A stretch of 64,000 nucleotides of DNA from Rhodococcus sp. (in: high G+C Gram-positive bacteria) (GTDB taxonomy: Bacteria; Actinomycetota; Actinomycetes; Mycobacteriales; Mycobacteriaceae). The notes under the pieces were generated by a model. The model was not told where the DNA came from. It saw nothing but the letters and a program-made list of their open reading frames with translations, and did no database searches. The stretch covers positions 62,001-126,000 of the forward strand of contig NZ_JAHFVG010000002.1 of assembly GCF_023264675.1 (NCBI RefSeq). Direction: 5' to 3'. Below are positions 34,731-43,537 of the stretch, in pieces (within the stretch, counting starts at the first letter, position 1; the number at the start of each line of letters is the position of its first letter). The position numbers and the translations under genes are program-made.

Positions 34731-36185
34731 TCAGGCGTTCTGGAGTTCGTGGGCGTGCGCCATCGCCGACATCTTCGCCGACGAGATGACGAGCCCGAAG
34801 ATGGCCGCGAGTACTGCCGCCACCGCGCAGATCGTGAACAGAACACGGTAGGCGCCGAGGGACGGGATGTCGGTGCCGCCGACCGTGATGGTGATAGCCG
34901 CGAGCAAGCTGCCGCCCACTGCACTGGCCAACGTGCTGCCCAACGAACGTGCGAGAGAGTTGATTCCGTTCGCTGCAGCGAGATCTGCTGCCGGGGTGTG
35001 GACGTTGATCAGGGTCGGGAGGCAGGCGTACGCGATGCCGGATCCAGCGCCGACGATGGTCGCTCCGACGATGATCTGCCACAGCGCTCCGGTCGCGAAG
35101 ATTCGAACGACGAGACCGACTGCGATGACGAGTCCGCCCACGAACAGAACGTAGCCGCCTCCCCATTTCTTGATCAGCTGGGCCGCGACGGGCGCCAGTA
35201 CCAGCATCAGCACACCGCTCGGGAGCAGGCACAGGCCGGCCACGAGAACTGATGAGCCGAAGCCATATCCGGTGATCTCGGGGGCCTGCACGTAGCTCGT
35301 GGTGCCGACGAAGCTTGCGAACAGCGCAAATCCGACGAACACCGAGGCCACGTTGGTGATCGCGACGGGAGGATTCGACAGTGCGTGCATGTCGACAAGG
35401 GGGTTAGTGGCACGACGTTCGACGAATACGAGCGCAGTCAGCAACACGACGGATAGTACGAGGAGGCCGATGGTCTTCACCGATCCCCATCCCCACGCCG
35501 AACCCTGCGACAGCGGCAGCACGAGCGAGACCAGTCCGGCGACGAGCAGGACGACACCAGGCAGATCGATCGAGCCCGCGCGGGTTCCGCGGGGGTTACC
35601 GACGAATGCGAGGATCATGCCGATGCTCAGAACTGCGCCGATTGCGCCGATCCAGTACAGGAATCGATAGTCGAAGTTGTCGGCGACAAGCCCTGCCAAA
35701 GGCAGTCCGAGGGCACCGCCGACTCCGAGCATCGCACTCACCAGTGCCACGGCCGAACCCTTACGCGCGTCGGGGAGTACAGCGACGAGCAGGCTGATGC
35801 CGAGTGGAATCGCCGCTCCGGACAAGCCGGTCAGGGCGCGCCCAGCGATCATCACGGCGATATTGTCGGTCAATCCGGCGACAACCGACCCGACGACGAG
35901 AGCGCCGAGTGCGACGATGAGCATCGGCCGACGTCCGTACATGTCAGCGAGTCGGCTGATGACCGGCACCGCAGCAGCGCCGACGAGCAACGTCGAAGTC
36001 AAGAGCCATTGCGCCTGAGTGGTGGACGCACCGAGATCTTTCGAGATCACCGGGAGTACCGGCAGAATCAAGGTCTGCGCCAGGGCGGCCATGAGCGCAC
36101 CCAGTCCGATCGCGGCAATTTCGATGTTGGCGCGCCAGCTCGGGACGCCGGTGTGCGTCGCGAATGCACCGGTTGTGTGACTCAA
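34731..36185 (-). CDS. MFS drug/solute exporter (DHA2 type)
   Basis: 484 residues, about 14 transmembrane helices as in the EmrB/QacA group. Motif A in loop 2-3 (SRLADMYGRRPMLI, about 77-90) and the antiporter-type segment near GRALTGLSGAAIPLGISLLV are present. Start is TTG 36185 with GAGGG 6 nt upstream. Divergent from a TetR regulator with twin operator candidates, the usual arrangement for an inducible efflux pump. Confidence 0.92.
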   Translation of the reverse strand: MSHTTGAFATHTGVPSWRANIEIAAIGLGALMAALAQTLILPVLPVISKDLGASTTQAQWLLTSTLLVGAAAVPVISRLADMYGRRPMLIVALGALVVGSVVAGLTDNIAVMIAGRALTGLSGAAIPLGISLLVAVLPDARKGSAVALVSAMLGVGGALGLPLAGLVADNFDYRFLYWIGAIGAVLSIGMILAFVGNPRGTRAGSIDLPGVVLLVAGLVSLVLPLSQGSAWGWGSVKTIGLLVLSVVLLTALVFVERRATNPLVDMHALSNPPVAITNVASVFVGFALFASFVGTTSYVQAPEITGYGFGSSVLVAGLCLLPSGVLMLVLAPVAAQLIKKWGGGYVLFVGGLVIAVGLVVRIFATGALWQIIVGATIVGAGSGIAYACLPTLINVHTPAADLAAANGINSLARSLGSTLASAVGGSLLAAITITVGGTDIPSLGAYRVLFTICAVAAVLAAIFGLVISSAKMSAMAHAHELQNA

Positions 36186-36203
36186 AGTTGACCCTCGATC
36201 GTA

Positions 36204-36265
36204 GGCAAACGGTTGTTTACATCGACGCTAGTCCGATGTGGCATTGTGGTCAACATGCGTTTACA
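36204..36265. promoter_or_regulatory. Twin TetR operator candidates
   Basis: GGCAAACGGTTGTTTACA (36204-36221) and GGTCAACATGCGTTTACA (36248-36265) agree at 12 of 18 positions and start 44 bp apart. The consensus is roughly CAAC-N4-GTTTAC. The second copy overlaps the start codon of the TetR gene at 36255. Confidence 0.5.
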
Positions 36266-36881
36266 CAAGGACGGCGAGGCGCTTCCCAGCGACGGGCGAG
36301 AGCGTAATGCGGCGGCGACCAGGGCAAGCTTGGTGAAAGCCGCCAAGCGGCGGTTCACTGTCTTCGGCTTCGAGCGCACCACGGTGCGCGATATCTCATC
36401 CGATGCCGGTGTGAACGTCTCGCTCATCAATCGGTACTTCGGTTCGAAGGACGGTTTGCTGTCGGCAGTCCTGGCGGAAACGGCGGAGAACCTCGACAGT
36501 GACGAATCGGGCGACGGGTCGGCCTATCCGGATGTGTGGGTGAAGGGTCTTCTTCAGGGACTGCGGCCGGAGGCTTGGCCCGAGTTCGGCCACGAACACC
36601 CCTTACTACTGTTCATTCGGGATGTGGCGAACGACGAGTCCGCAGGAGTGCTTCGGCGTCGAACACTGCGGTCGGTGATCGCGCGGATGAGTGCCGATAT
36701 CGAGGAGGCGGGCCACGGCGACGAGTCTCGGATCCGCGCGACGGTGCTTCTCGCTTTGACAATGGGGGTCGTCGCGCTGAATTCCGCACTGCCTGAAGGT
36801 TCCTTCGACGACACTTCGGCCGAGGCTCTGCGGAATGTTCTTCACGAGGCTGCGACGTCGATCAGTGGGATCTCTCGCTAG
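36255..36881 (+). CDS. TetR-family transcriptional regulator
   Basis: 208 residues. HTH about 22-65 (SLVKAAKRRFTVFGFERTT, VRDISSDAGVNVSLINRYFGSK) and a TetR C-terminal helical domain. ATG at 36255; no Shine-Dalgarno. Presumed repressor of the divergent MFS pump. Its 3' end overlaps the convergent hydrolase by 20 nt. Confidence 0.92.
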   Translation: MRLHKDGEALPSDGRERNAAATRASLVKAAKRRFTVFGFERTTVRDISSDAGVNVSLINRYFGSKDGLLSAVLAETAENLDSDESGDGSAYPDVWVKGLLQGLRPEAWPEFGHEHPLLLFIRDVANDESAGVLRRRTLRSVIARMSADIEEAGHGDESRIRATVLLALTMGVVALNSALPEGSFDDTSAEALRNVLHEAATSISGISR

Positions 36882-37665
36882 CCTGTTCGCTTCCGGCCAA
36901 CAATATGGACGCGATCAGTTCCGGGTTGTCCGTCATCGGAACGTGCCCGACACCGGGAACCTTGATGATGCGTGCGTGCGGAAATACTCCCGCAACGTTA
37001 CGGCGTTGGTACACAGGGAGAACAAGATCGCGCGAGCCCCACGCCACCGTCACCGGAACGGGAGGGTTCGACAACGGTGGGAAGGAGAACTGGTCGGTGA
37101 GATCGGTGTCGAGCATCGCATTCGTGGTCAACGACGCCGTATCGACCACCGCCGACTCGTATGAGATACGGCTGGGATGTGCGAAGAACGCCGACAGTGC
37201 CGGATACCGAATTGCCTTGTAGCGCAGCGCAGCAGGAGCATGACTTCCCATTCCGCGGGCGAGCAGCCGCAGAGTCTTGAAAGTCATCATGCTACGTGCC
37301 TGATCAGTGGGGCTGTTCCAGAAACCTGCCGGTGAGAGCGCTGTCGCCGACGCGACCACGCCGCGAGCAGCGAGTCCGAGGGCAAGATATCCGCCGAGGG
37401 AGTTTCCCGCGATGTTGGCGCGTGTGCCCGGTCGTGCCACCGATTCGACGAACGCCTGCAACTCGTCGAACAGCGCGGCCGAGATCCCTTGGTCGCTGTG
37501 GGCGAGCGCGGCCGTCTCACCGTGACCGGGGAGGTCGACGGTCACCACGGTGCGGTAGGGGGTCAGCAGGTCGAGGACCGAATTCCACGCCTGGCGACGA
37601 TGTACGACGCCGTGAACCAGAACCAATACGGGACCGGTGCCTGCGATGTCGTGGCTCAGAGTCAT
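36862..37665 (-). CDS. Alpha/beta-fold hydrolase
   Basis: 267 residues. Oxyanion HGVVH (about 17-21), nucleophile elbow GNSLGG (about 86-91), acid in AWGSRDLVLP and catalytic His in GVGHVPMT. A cap region of about 80 residues follows the elbow. Probable esterase, lipase or C-C hydrolase; no substrate evidence. ATG 37665 has TATGCT 7 nt upstream, a leaderless -10; ATG 37677 is the alternative. Confidence 0.88.
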   Translation of the reverse strand: MTLSHDIAGTGPVLVLVHGVVHRRQAWNSVLDLLTPYRTVVTVDLPGHGETAALAHSDQGISAALFDELQAFVESVARPGTRANIAGNSLGGYLALGLAARGVVASATALSPAGFWNSPTDQARSMMTFKTLRLLARGMGSHAPAALRYKAIRYPALSAFFAHPSRISYESAVVDTASLTTNAMLDTDLTDQFSFPPLSNPPVPVTVAWGSRDLVLPVYQRRNVAGVFPHARIIKVPGVGHVPMTDNPELIASILLAGSEQASERSH

Positions 37666-37754
37666 GCGCGGTAGCATAGCCCGGCCGAGCCCTCCGGTTC
37701 GCCTGCCCTCGAATCGACCAGAACTGCGGTTCGCGAGTGAACAGGAACGCCGAC

Positions 37755-38258
37755 ATGATCCTGCCTGCGGTCAGAGACGAGCGTTTCACCACGATCCGCC
37801 GCGGCGGGACGCTGACCGATGCCGACCATCACCTGCTGGCGTTGTGGGCAGCCACGTGCGCCGAGCATGTACTTCACTTCTTCGAATCTGCTCGGCCCGA
37901 GGACACCAGACCGCGGGAAGCCATCGAAGCGGTGCGTGCCTGGGTGCGCGGAGACATGAAGATGATGGACGCACGAGCATCCGGTGGGCATGCGATGGGG
38001 GCAGCGCGAGCACTCGATGGGCCGGCTCGACGTGCTGCCTACGCCGCTGGTCAAGCTGGAGTCGTCGCTCACGTTGCAGCACACGAACTCGGTGCTGCCG
38101 CATACGCCGTCAAAGCCGTTCGTGCGGCCGAGGGCGTCGATGCAGGCAGTCGCGAATGCCACTGGCAGCGCGAGAAGCTGCCCGATGCAATTCGCGAACT
38201 CGTTCTCGACGATCAGCGGCGGCGAAACAGCATCTGCTGGAACGTGTTCGACTGCTGA
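37755..38258 (+). CDS. Imm5-like putative immunity protein
   Basis: 167 residues, alanine-rich and helical. LLALWAATCAEHVLHFFE, then RPREAIEAVRAWVRG and AHVAAHELGAAAYAVKAV follow the Imm5 family pattern: repeated helical hairpins with conserved Trp, Arg and His. The family was defined from polymorphic-toxin loci, but no toxin gene is next to it here. ATG 37755 has AGGAAC at 8 nt. Convergent with the GGDEF gene. Confidence 0.68.
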   Translation: MILPAVRDERFTTIRRGGTLTDADHHLLALWAATCAEHVLHFFESARPEDTRPREAIEAVRAWVRGDMKMMDARASGGHAMGAARALDGPARRAAYAAGQAGVVAHVAAHELGAAAYAVKAVRAAEGVDAGSRECHWQREKLPDAIRELVLDDQRRRNSICWNVFDC

Positions 38259-38271
38259 CCACGGAGACGCT

Positions 38272-40377
38272 TCACGGCCTGCGCGTATCGGCCAACGCCG
38301 ATGCGATGTCCTGCACCGTCAGCGGGTTGCCGAAGTACGGCCCCTGCGCGAAGTCGCAGCCTGCGGCCGTTGCGGCTTCCAACTGGTCGACATGCTGAAT
38401 GGCGTCGGCGACGACTCTCGCGCCCACGGCATGGATGAGTGCGACGACCGATTCGAGCACGACCGCGAAGTGTTCGCGGAACGTCGCCGCGACATCGCCG
38501 TTGTCGACCTGGAAGAACTCGAAGTACGGAAACTGCGCCAGGTTTCTGATCGAACTGTGCCCACCACTGCTGTTGTCCAGCAGGAGTCGAACGCCGCGAG
38601 AACGTAGCTCGGCCAATGCTTGTCCGATGCGTTCGTCGGCGGGTGTCAACGCCGACTCCGGTACCGAGATGACGAGGTTGTTCGCCGCGATTCCCGCAGA
38701 ATTGACCGCGGCCATCACGGTACCGATGAATCCTTCCTGGCGGATCTGTGCAGCAACCACATCGACCCTGACTTCGATCGAATCGTGGTCGGCCAGCCAC
38801 GTCGCTGCATCTCGGCAGGCGCCTCGAAGCACCCACGACCCGAGCGCCTCGATCAATCCGGTTCTCTCGGCCGTCGTCAGGAACTCGTCGATGTTCAGCA
38901 CTCCGAGGGCGGGATGTTCCCAACGCGGTGCAGTGGAGAAGGACGTGATCGCTCCGGTCCGAGTGTCGTGTATCGGAACGTATCTCAGTGACAGTTCGTC
39001 GTTGTCGATGGCCGCCCGCAGATCGGTGGACATGGTGAGGTGGTGGCGGGCCTGACGGTCGTCGTCCGCGTCGTAGACCGCGTGGTTGCCCGGCAGCTGC
39101 GACTTCGCGCGGTACATGGCGACATCGGCGCGGTGTACCAGCTGTCTTGCCTCGATATCTTTGTCGGACAATGCGATTCCAATACTCGCACTCAACGGGA
39201 CGCTGCGCCCCTCGATGGTGAGGGGTATTCGTAATGCTCGACCGATTCCGAGTGCGGTCTTCGTGGCGGCCGAGGTGTCGGTGAGAGCTTCGAGGAGGAT
39301 CAGGAATTCGTCACCCCCGAGTCGGAACACGTGGGCGGAGTTGCCGGTCGCTTCGCTGTCGACTGCGTCGCTCAGGCGGCGGGCAACAGCCACCAACGCG
39401 ATATCGCCGATGTCGTGACCGAAATGGTCGTTGATCGACTTGAAATTGTCGAAGTCCACGAGCAGAACGGCAACACGGGTGTCGGTGACGGCACCGTGTT
39501 CCAATGCGCGGGCAAGGTGCGTATCGATGAGCTCGCGGTTCGGGAGACCGGTGAGTGGGTCGTGCACGCTCCGATGGCGGAGCCTTTTCTCGAGCTCGCT
39601 ACGCCTTATCGCTGCGGACAGGATGTCGCAGACAGTGCCGAGAAATGCGATCTCGCGTGAGCTGTACAACCGGGGTTCGGTGCTGTGGACGGTCAGCACA
39701 CCCCAGGGCTCCGTGTCGCCGGTGATCGGAACCGAGACCCCGGATCGCAAACCACGCGCAGCCATGCTGTCCGTCGAGAACCGGCGCTCCTGCTCTCGGT
39801 CGGCGCACACCACTGCGCCTGCGATGTGCAATGCGTAACCAGGCTGAGAGTTCATCCCCGCTGGAACGGTGGTGGGAGCGGGCGTCGGTCCCGCGTAGGC
39901 GGCAAGTGCGAGGTCACCGGTGCCCGATGTCGGCCGAAATACCGATGCGCATCGAGTGTCCATCAAACTCAGTGCTGCCGTAACCGCGAAATCGAGGAGC
40001 GGTTCCAGATCGTCGACGAGTGCACGCCGACTGATCTCGGCGACCACCTGTTGTTCTCGCGCGATGGAGGAACCAGCGGTGGGGCGGTGTCCATCCGCCT
40101 CGCGTCGAATCGAGACGATGAACGGCGTTCCGTCCTGGTCGTGGACAACCACCGACGAGACGGACCGTCGGATCGAGGCGTCGGTCGATCCGGTCCATAC
40201 TCCGACCGTGCGCAGTTCTTCCACTATGTCTGCGGTCAACACGGTCGTGATCGACGACGTGCGCTCGAGTGCACGACCCGCTGGATTGGCGTGCACGAGC
40301 ACGCCGGCGAAATCGGTCACGGTCACCGCATCCGGGGAGCTCTCGAACAGCGAGGACACGGAATCAAGGTTGCCCAC
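38272..40377 (-). CDS. PAS-GAF-GGDEF protein with degenerate EAL domain
   Basis: About 701 residues. Order: PAS (about 5-100), GAF (about 115-260), GGDEF (about 270-435, with an intact GGDEF at about 354-358 and NFKSINDHFGH) and an EAL-like domain (about 450-700). In the last, the EAL triplet is replaced (SFSTAPRW), the DDFGTG loop reads DNSSGG, and later metal-ligand positions are lost. It should make c-di-GMP but not degrade it; the dead EAL may bind it. GTG 40377 has AGGAGG close upstream; GTG 40410 is the longer option. Confidence 0.85.
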   Translation of the reverse strand: MGNLDSVSSLFESSPDAVTVTDFAGVLVHANPAGRALERTSSITTVLTADIVEELRTVGVWTGSTDASIRRSVSSVVVHDQDGTPFIVSIRREADGHRPTAGSSIAREQQVVAEISRRALVDDLEPLLDFAVTAALSLMDTRCASVFRPTSGTGDLALAAYAGPTPAPTTVPAGMNSQPGYALHIAGAVVCADREQERRFSTDSMAARGLRSGVSVPITGDTEPWGVLTVHSTEPRLYSSREIAFLGTVCDILSAAIRRSELEKRLRHRSVHDPLTGLPNRELIDTHLARALEHGAVTDTRVAVLLVDFDNFKSINDHFGHDIGDIALVAVARRLSDAVDSEATGNSAHVFRLGGDEFLILLEALTDTSAATKTALGIGRALRIPLTIEGRSVPLSASIGIALSDKDIEARQLVHRADVAMYRAKSQLPGNHAVYDADDDRQARHHLTMSTDLRAAIDNDELSLRYVPIHDTRTGAITSFSTAPRWEHPALGVLNIDEFLTTAERTGLIEALGSWVLRGACRDAATWLADHDSIEVRVDVVAAQIRQEGFIGTVMAAVNSAGIAANNLVISVPESALTPADERIGQALAELRSRGVRLLLDNSSGGHSSIRNLAQFPYFEFFQVDNGDVAATFREHFAVVLESVVALIHAVGARVVADAIQHVDQLEAATAAGCDFAQGPYFGNPLTVQDIASALADTRRP

Positions 40378-40642
40378 CACTACCTCCTCGGTCTCCGCTG
40401 CCGTCCTCACCAGCGCTCGTCGCTGTTCGCCGATGTATCGCTGCAGGAGCTCCGAGCGTGACAGATGCGGATCAGATGTTACTCGGGCGCGCCGTCGGTA
40501 GCGGCGGTCCTGGCATTCCTACCCCTGGAGCGGCGCAGGGATCGAGAGGATCGTGCAAGAACTCCGTTCGATCGTGGTGGTACTTCGACGTGCTGAGCAC
40601 GAGAGTTGGTGATGACCGTATTGAAAAAACATGAGGAGAGAC

Positions 40643-41401
40643 ATGGACATCGTCATCGTTACCGGTGCCAGCGCGGGAATCGGCCGTGCGACCGCCATCG
40701 AACTGGGTGCGAGAGGAATGGGCGTCGTCGTCACGTACAACCATCGGGCCTCGGACGCAGCCGACGTCGTTCGGCACATCGAATCCGAGGGCGGAACTGC
40801 CGCAGCTCTACAGCTGGACGTCGCCGATATCGCCGCACTTCCGGGCTTCGTGCAGCGACTGATCGCGGTGCTGGAGGAGAAATGGGAAACCGATCGACTG
40901 TACGGGCTGGTCAACAATGCCGGGATCGGCGGAGGGGCCCCGTTCGCCGAGGTCACGGAGGAGGAGTTCGATCGATTCCACACCACGTTGTTCAAGGGAC
41001 CATATTTTCTTACCCAGCAACTTCTTCCGATGATTTCGGACGGTGGAGTCATCGTCAATACCGGAAGCACATCGGCCTTGCCGAGCGGGACGGAGGCCGG
41101 CTATTCCAGTTACGCGTCGCAGAAGGGGGCCGTTCATACCCTCACGCGATGCTGGGCCAAGGAATGTTCACCACGGCGCATCCGAGTGAACGCGGTTGCG
41201 CCTGGATCAACGCGTACTCAGATCGCTGACGACGCCTTCACCAGAATGCCCGACGCTGTCGCGGCAGCGGCAAGCACGGTGGCACTCGGGCGAATCGGCG
41301 AACCCGAGGACGTTGCGCGCGCCATTGCGTTTCTTGCGGGCCGAGACGGAGGATGGATCACCGGTGAGGTGATCGAATGTTCGGGAGGTCAGAACCTGTG
41401 A
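40643..41401 (+). CDS. Short-chain dehydrogenase/reductase, FabG-like
   Basis: 252 residues. Cofactor loop TGASAGIGRA (about 7-16), NNAG (about 90-93), catalytic Ser (VNTGSTS), YASQK (about 155-159) and a C-terminal SGGQN. Classical SDR with a ketone/alcohol substrate. ATG at 40643 follows GAGGAGAG. Stop and AraC-type GTG overlap by four bases (GTGA), so the pair is one unit. Confidence 0.94.
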   Translation: MDIVIVTGASAGIGRATAIELGARGMGVVVTYNHRASDAADVVRHIESEGGTAAALQLDVADIAALPGFVQRLIAVLEEKWETDRLYGLVNNAGIGGGAPFAEVTEEEFDRFHTTLFKGPYFLTQQLLPMISDGGVIVNTGSTSALPSGTEAGYSSYASQKGAVHTLTRCWAKECSPRRIRVNAVAPGSTRTQIADDAFTRMPDAVAAAASTVALGRIGEPEDVARAIAFLAGRDGGWITGEVIECSGGQNL

Positions 41402-42294
41402 CGTCGACGGGAGCGAGTCGGACGCGGCTGCTCGAGATACTGAGCCGACTCATCGAGCGCAACCTCGGCCGAGAGTGGGACGACCTTCCTGGGGTGAACC
41501 TCTTCTCTACCCAAGTGGTCGAGGAGAGGCCGACGGCGTCCATCGCCGAGCCGACCTTCGCCTTCGTCGCGCAGGGTGCCAAGCGCATCGCGGTGGGCGA
41601 CTACGTTCTGGACTACGGACCGGGCGAGTACCTCGTCGTGCCTGTCGATCTGCCGGTGTCGGGGCAGTTCACTGCGGCGAGCAGAGACGAGCCCTTTCTC
41701 GGGATCGGCTTCACTCTGAATCCCGACGCCATCGCCGAGATGGTTCTCGGGTCGAGCGCGACGAGCGCGGGCACCTCCCGCATGGTTCCTGCGCTCGGAA
41801 CTGCGCGTGCCACCGTCGAATTGCTCGATGCCCTCGTCAGGCTGCTGTTGTTGTCGGACGAACCTGTTGATCGCGCCGTGCTCGGCCCGCTGGTGCAACG
41901 CGAGATCCTCTGGCGTGTGCTCCGCGGCGAGCAGGGTGAGCTGGTTCGCCGGATAGGGATGAGGGGGAGCAGTCTTGCGCATGTCGGAGAGGCCGTGCGC
42001 TGGATCAGAACGCACTACGCGGAACCTTTTCGAGTCGAGCACCTTGCCGCCGTGGCCGCGATGAGTCCGTCGACGTTCCATCGGCACTTTCAGGCCGCGA
42101 CGACGATGGGGCCCATTCAGTTTCAGAAAAAGATCCGGCTTCAGCAGGCGAAGTTGCTGCTCATCGGTTCGTCGCTCGACGTCACCCGTGTGGCAGCGGA
42201 GGTGGGATACGACAGTCCGTCGCAGTTCAGTCGTGAGTACCGCCGCGAACACGGTGCAACCCCGCGCAGCCACGCGCGATCCGGTGTGCAGTGA
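41398..42294 (+). CDS. AraC-family transcriptional regulator
   Basis: 298 residues. N-terminal cupin-like effector domain (about 20-165, AEPTFAFVAQGAKRIAVGDY) and two C-terminal HTH motifs (about 195-290, EHLAAVAAMSPSTFHRHFQA and VTRVAAEVGYDSPSQFSREY). GTG at 41398 with GGGAGG upstream. Translationally coupled to the SDR, whose expression it probably controls. Convergent with the ABC ATPase, 4 bp apart. Confidence 0.92.
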   Translation: MTSTGASRTRLLEILSRLIERNLGREWDDLPGVNLFSTQVVEERPTASIAEPTFAFVAQGAKRIAVGDYVLDYGPGEYLVVPVDLPVSGQFTAASRDEPFLGIGFTLNPDAIAEMVLGSSATSAGTSRMVPALGTARATVELLDALVRLLLLSDEPVDRAVLGPLVQREILWRVLRGEQGELVRRIGMRGSSLAHVGEAVRWIRTHYAEPFRVEHLAAVAAMSPSTFHRHFQAATTMGPIQFQKKIRLQQAKLLLIGSSLDVTRVAAEVGYDSPSQFSREYRREHGATPRSHARSGVQ

Positions 42295-42298
42295 GCCT

Positions 42299-43234
42299 TC
42301 AGACCGCTGCAGCGGACGGTTGGAGGAAATCCTGCAGCACCGGCAGACGATCGGCCGAGCGGTTCGCGAGCGTCGGGACGCAGCCGAGCAGGCCCTTGGT
42401 ATAGGGATGTACAGCCGCCGACGCAATGGTGGACGACGGCTTCTGCTCCACGAGGCAGCCGCGGTACATCACCAGCATGGTGTCGGAGAATTCGAGGCAC
42501 AGCTTGATGTCGTGGCTGACGATCAACAGTGAGGTTCCCTGCTCCTGGGTGAGATTCCGGAGTAGTTCCATCGTTCCACGGGCGAGCGACGCATCGAGCG
42601 CGCTCGTAGGCTCGTCCGCGATCAACAAGCGAGGCGATCCGCACAGCGCCAGCGCCGTCATGACCCGCTGGCGCATTCCGCCCGACAGCTCGTACGGTCG
42701 GCTCTTCATCACACGCTTGGTCTCGTGCAGTCCCACCTTGTCGAGCCAATGCTCGGTGAGCTCGGCCCGCTCGCGTCGTCCACCCACGCCTGCACCGGCG
42801 AGGACGTGCTTGAACTGCCCGCCGATCGTCCACACCGGGTCGAGCGCTGTCATCGCGTCCTGGAACACCATCGCGATGCCGTCGGTACGACGAGGGAGAC
42901 TTGCCCCGGTGCTCGCACGCCGGCTCGTTCCTTCGAATTGGAGGACGTCGGCTTCGACCGTCGCGCCGCTGGAGGCATCGACGAGGCCTGCCACCGTCAT
43001 CGCCAGAGTCGATTTTCCTGAACCGGATTCACCGACCAGCGCAACACTTTCGCCCGGCGCGATGTCGAACGTCACGTTCTTCACGGCGGCGACCGCGGAA
43101 TCGCCTGTGCCGTAGGTCACGTCGAGATTCTTGACGCTCAGTCCAAGTGTCGGGTCCGAACCCGAGCGCGTCACCCTGGTCTCGTTGCCGTGCAGCGCTT
43201 CCGAGAGTGTTTCTCGTTCTGCCGTCGTAGTCAT
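42299..43234 (-). CDS. Peptide/nickel-type ABC transporter ATPase, DppD/OppD-like
   Basis: 311 residues. Walker A GESGSGKS (about 71-78), VFQDAMTALDPVWTIGGQ (Q-loop), signature ELSGGMRQR, Walker [16 protein letters not shown], and the OppD-type C-terminal HPYTKGLLGCVP. The other subunits of this transporter type are 12-17 kb away (55334-59879). The complementary OppF-type ATPase is there too, so this gene likely belongs to the same transporter although the monooxygenase operon now separates them. Divergent from the GntR gene. Confidence 0.9.
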   Translation of the reverse strand: MTTTAERETLSEALHGNETRVTRSGSDPTLGLSVKNLDVTYGTGDSAVAAVKNVTFDIAPGESVALVGESGSGKSTLAMTVAGLVDASSGATVEADVLQFEGTSRRASTGASLPRRTDGIAMVFQDAMTALDPVWTIGGQFKHVLAGAGVGGRRERAELTEHWLDKVGLHETKRVMKSRPYELSGGMRQRVMTALALCGSPRLLIADEPTSALDASLARGTMELLRNLTQEQGTSLLIVSHDIKLCLEFSDTMLVMYRGCLVEQKPSSTIASAAVHPYTKGLLGCVPTLANRSADRLPVLQDFLQPSAAAV

Positions 43235-43336
43235 TCAGGCTCCTGCTGCATCGGTAGGTTTGCGGTACGGGTCGATACTTCCGGTGGGGTGTTTCCCCGA
43301 ACAATCCCGTTGGTTAACAACCGATTACGCGGACTC

Positions 43337-43358
43337 GAGGCACCGCCTACGGTGCCTC
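43337..43358. promoter_or_regulatory. Hairpin in the OppD/GntR divergent region
   Basis: GAGGCACCG-CCTA-CGGTGCCTC, a perfect 9-bp stem with a 4-nt loop, in the 303-bp gap between the divergent genes. GTTG-GTTAA-CAAC (near 43309) is a second symmetric element, and TAGACT (43434-43439) could be the -10 for the GntR gene. Operator or transcript structure. Confidence 0.4.
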
Positions 43359-43537
43359 TGACATGCGGATTCGTCAGTGAGTGGCCCCCATTCGGCCGCA
43401 ACGTATTTCACGGGCTTCTGCCGCGATGTCGGATAGACTGGTCGTATCGGTTGATCTCACCGGCGCGGCCAACCAGTGCTCACAGCAACGCAACACACTC
43501 ACGTTCGCACGCGCGTTCCTTCGGGAGGTCTCCTCGT

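Noticed and set aside
37755-38258. Immunity-like gene as part of a toxin-antitoxin pair with the neighbouring hydrolase or GGDEF gene
   Set aside because: Neither neighbour resembles a toxin; the hydrolase has a normal catalytic triad and the other neighbour is a large signalling protein.
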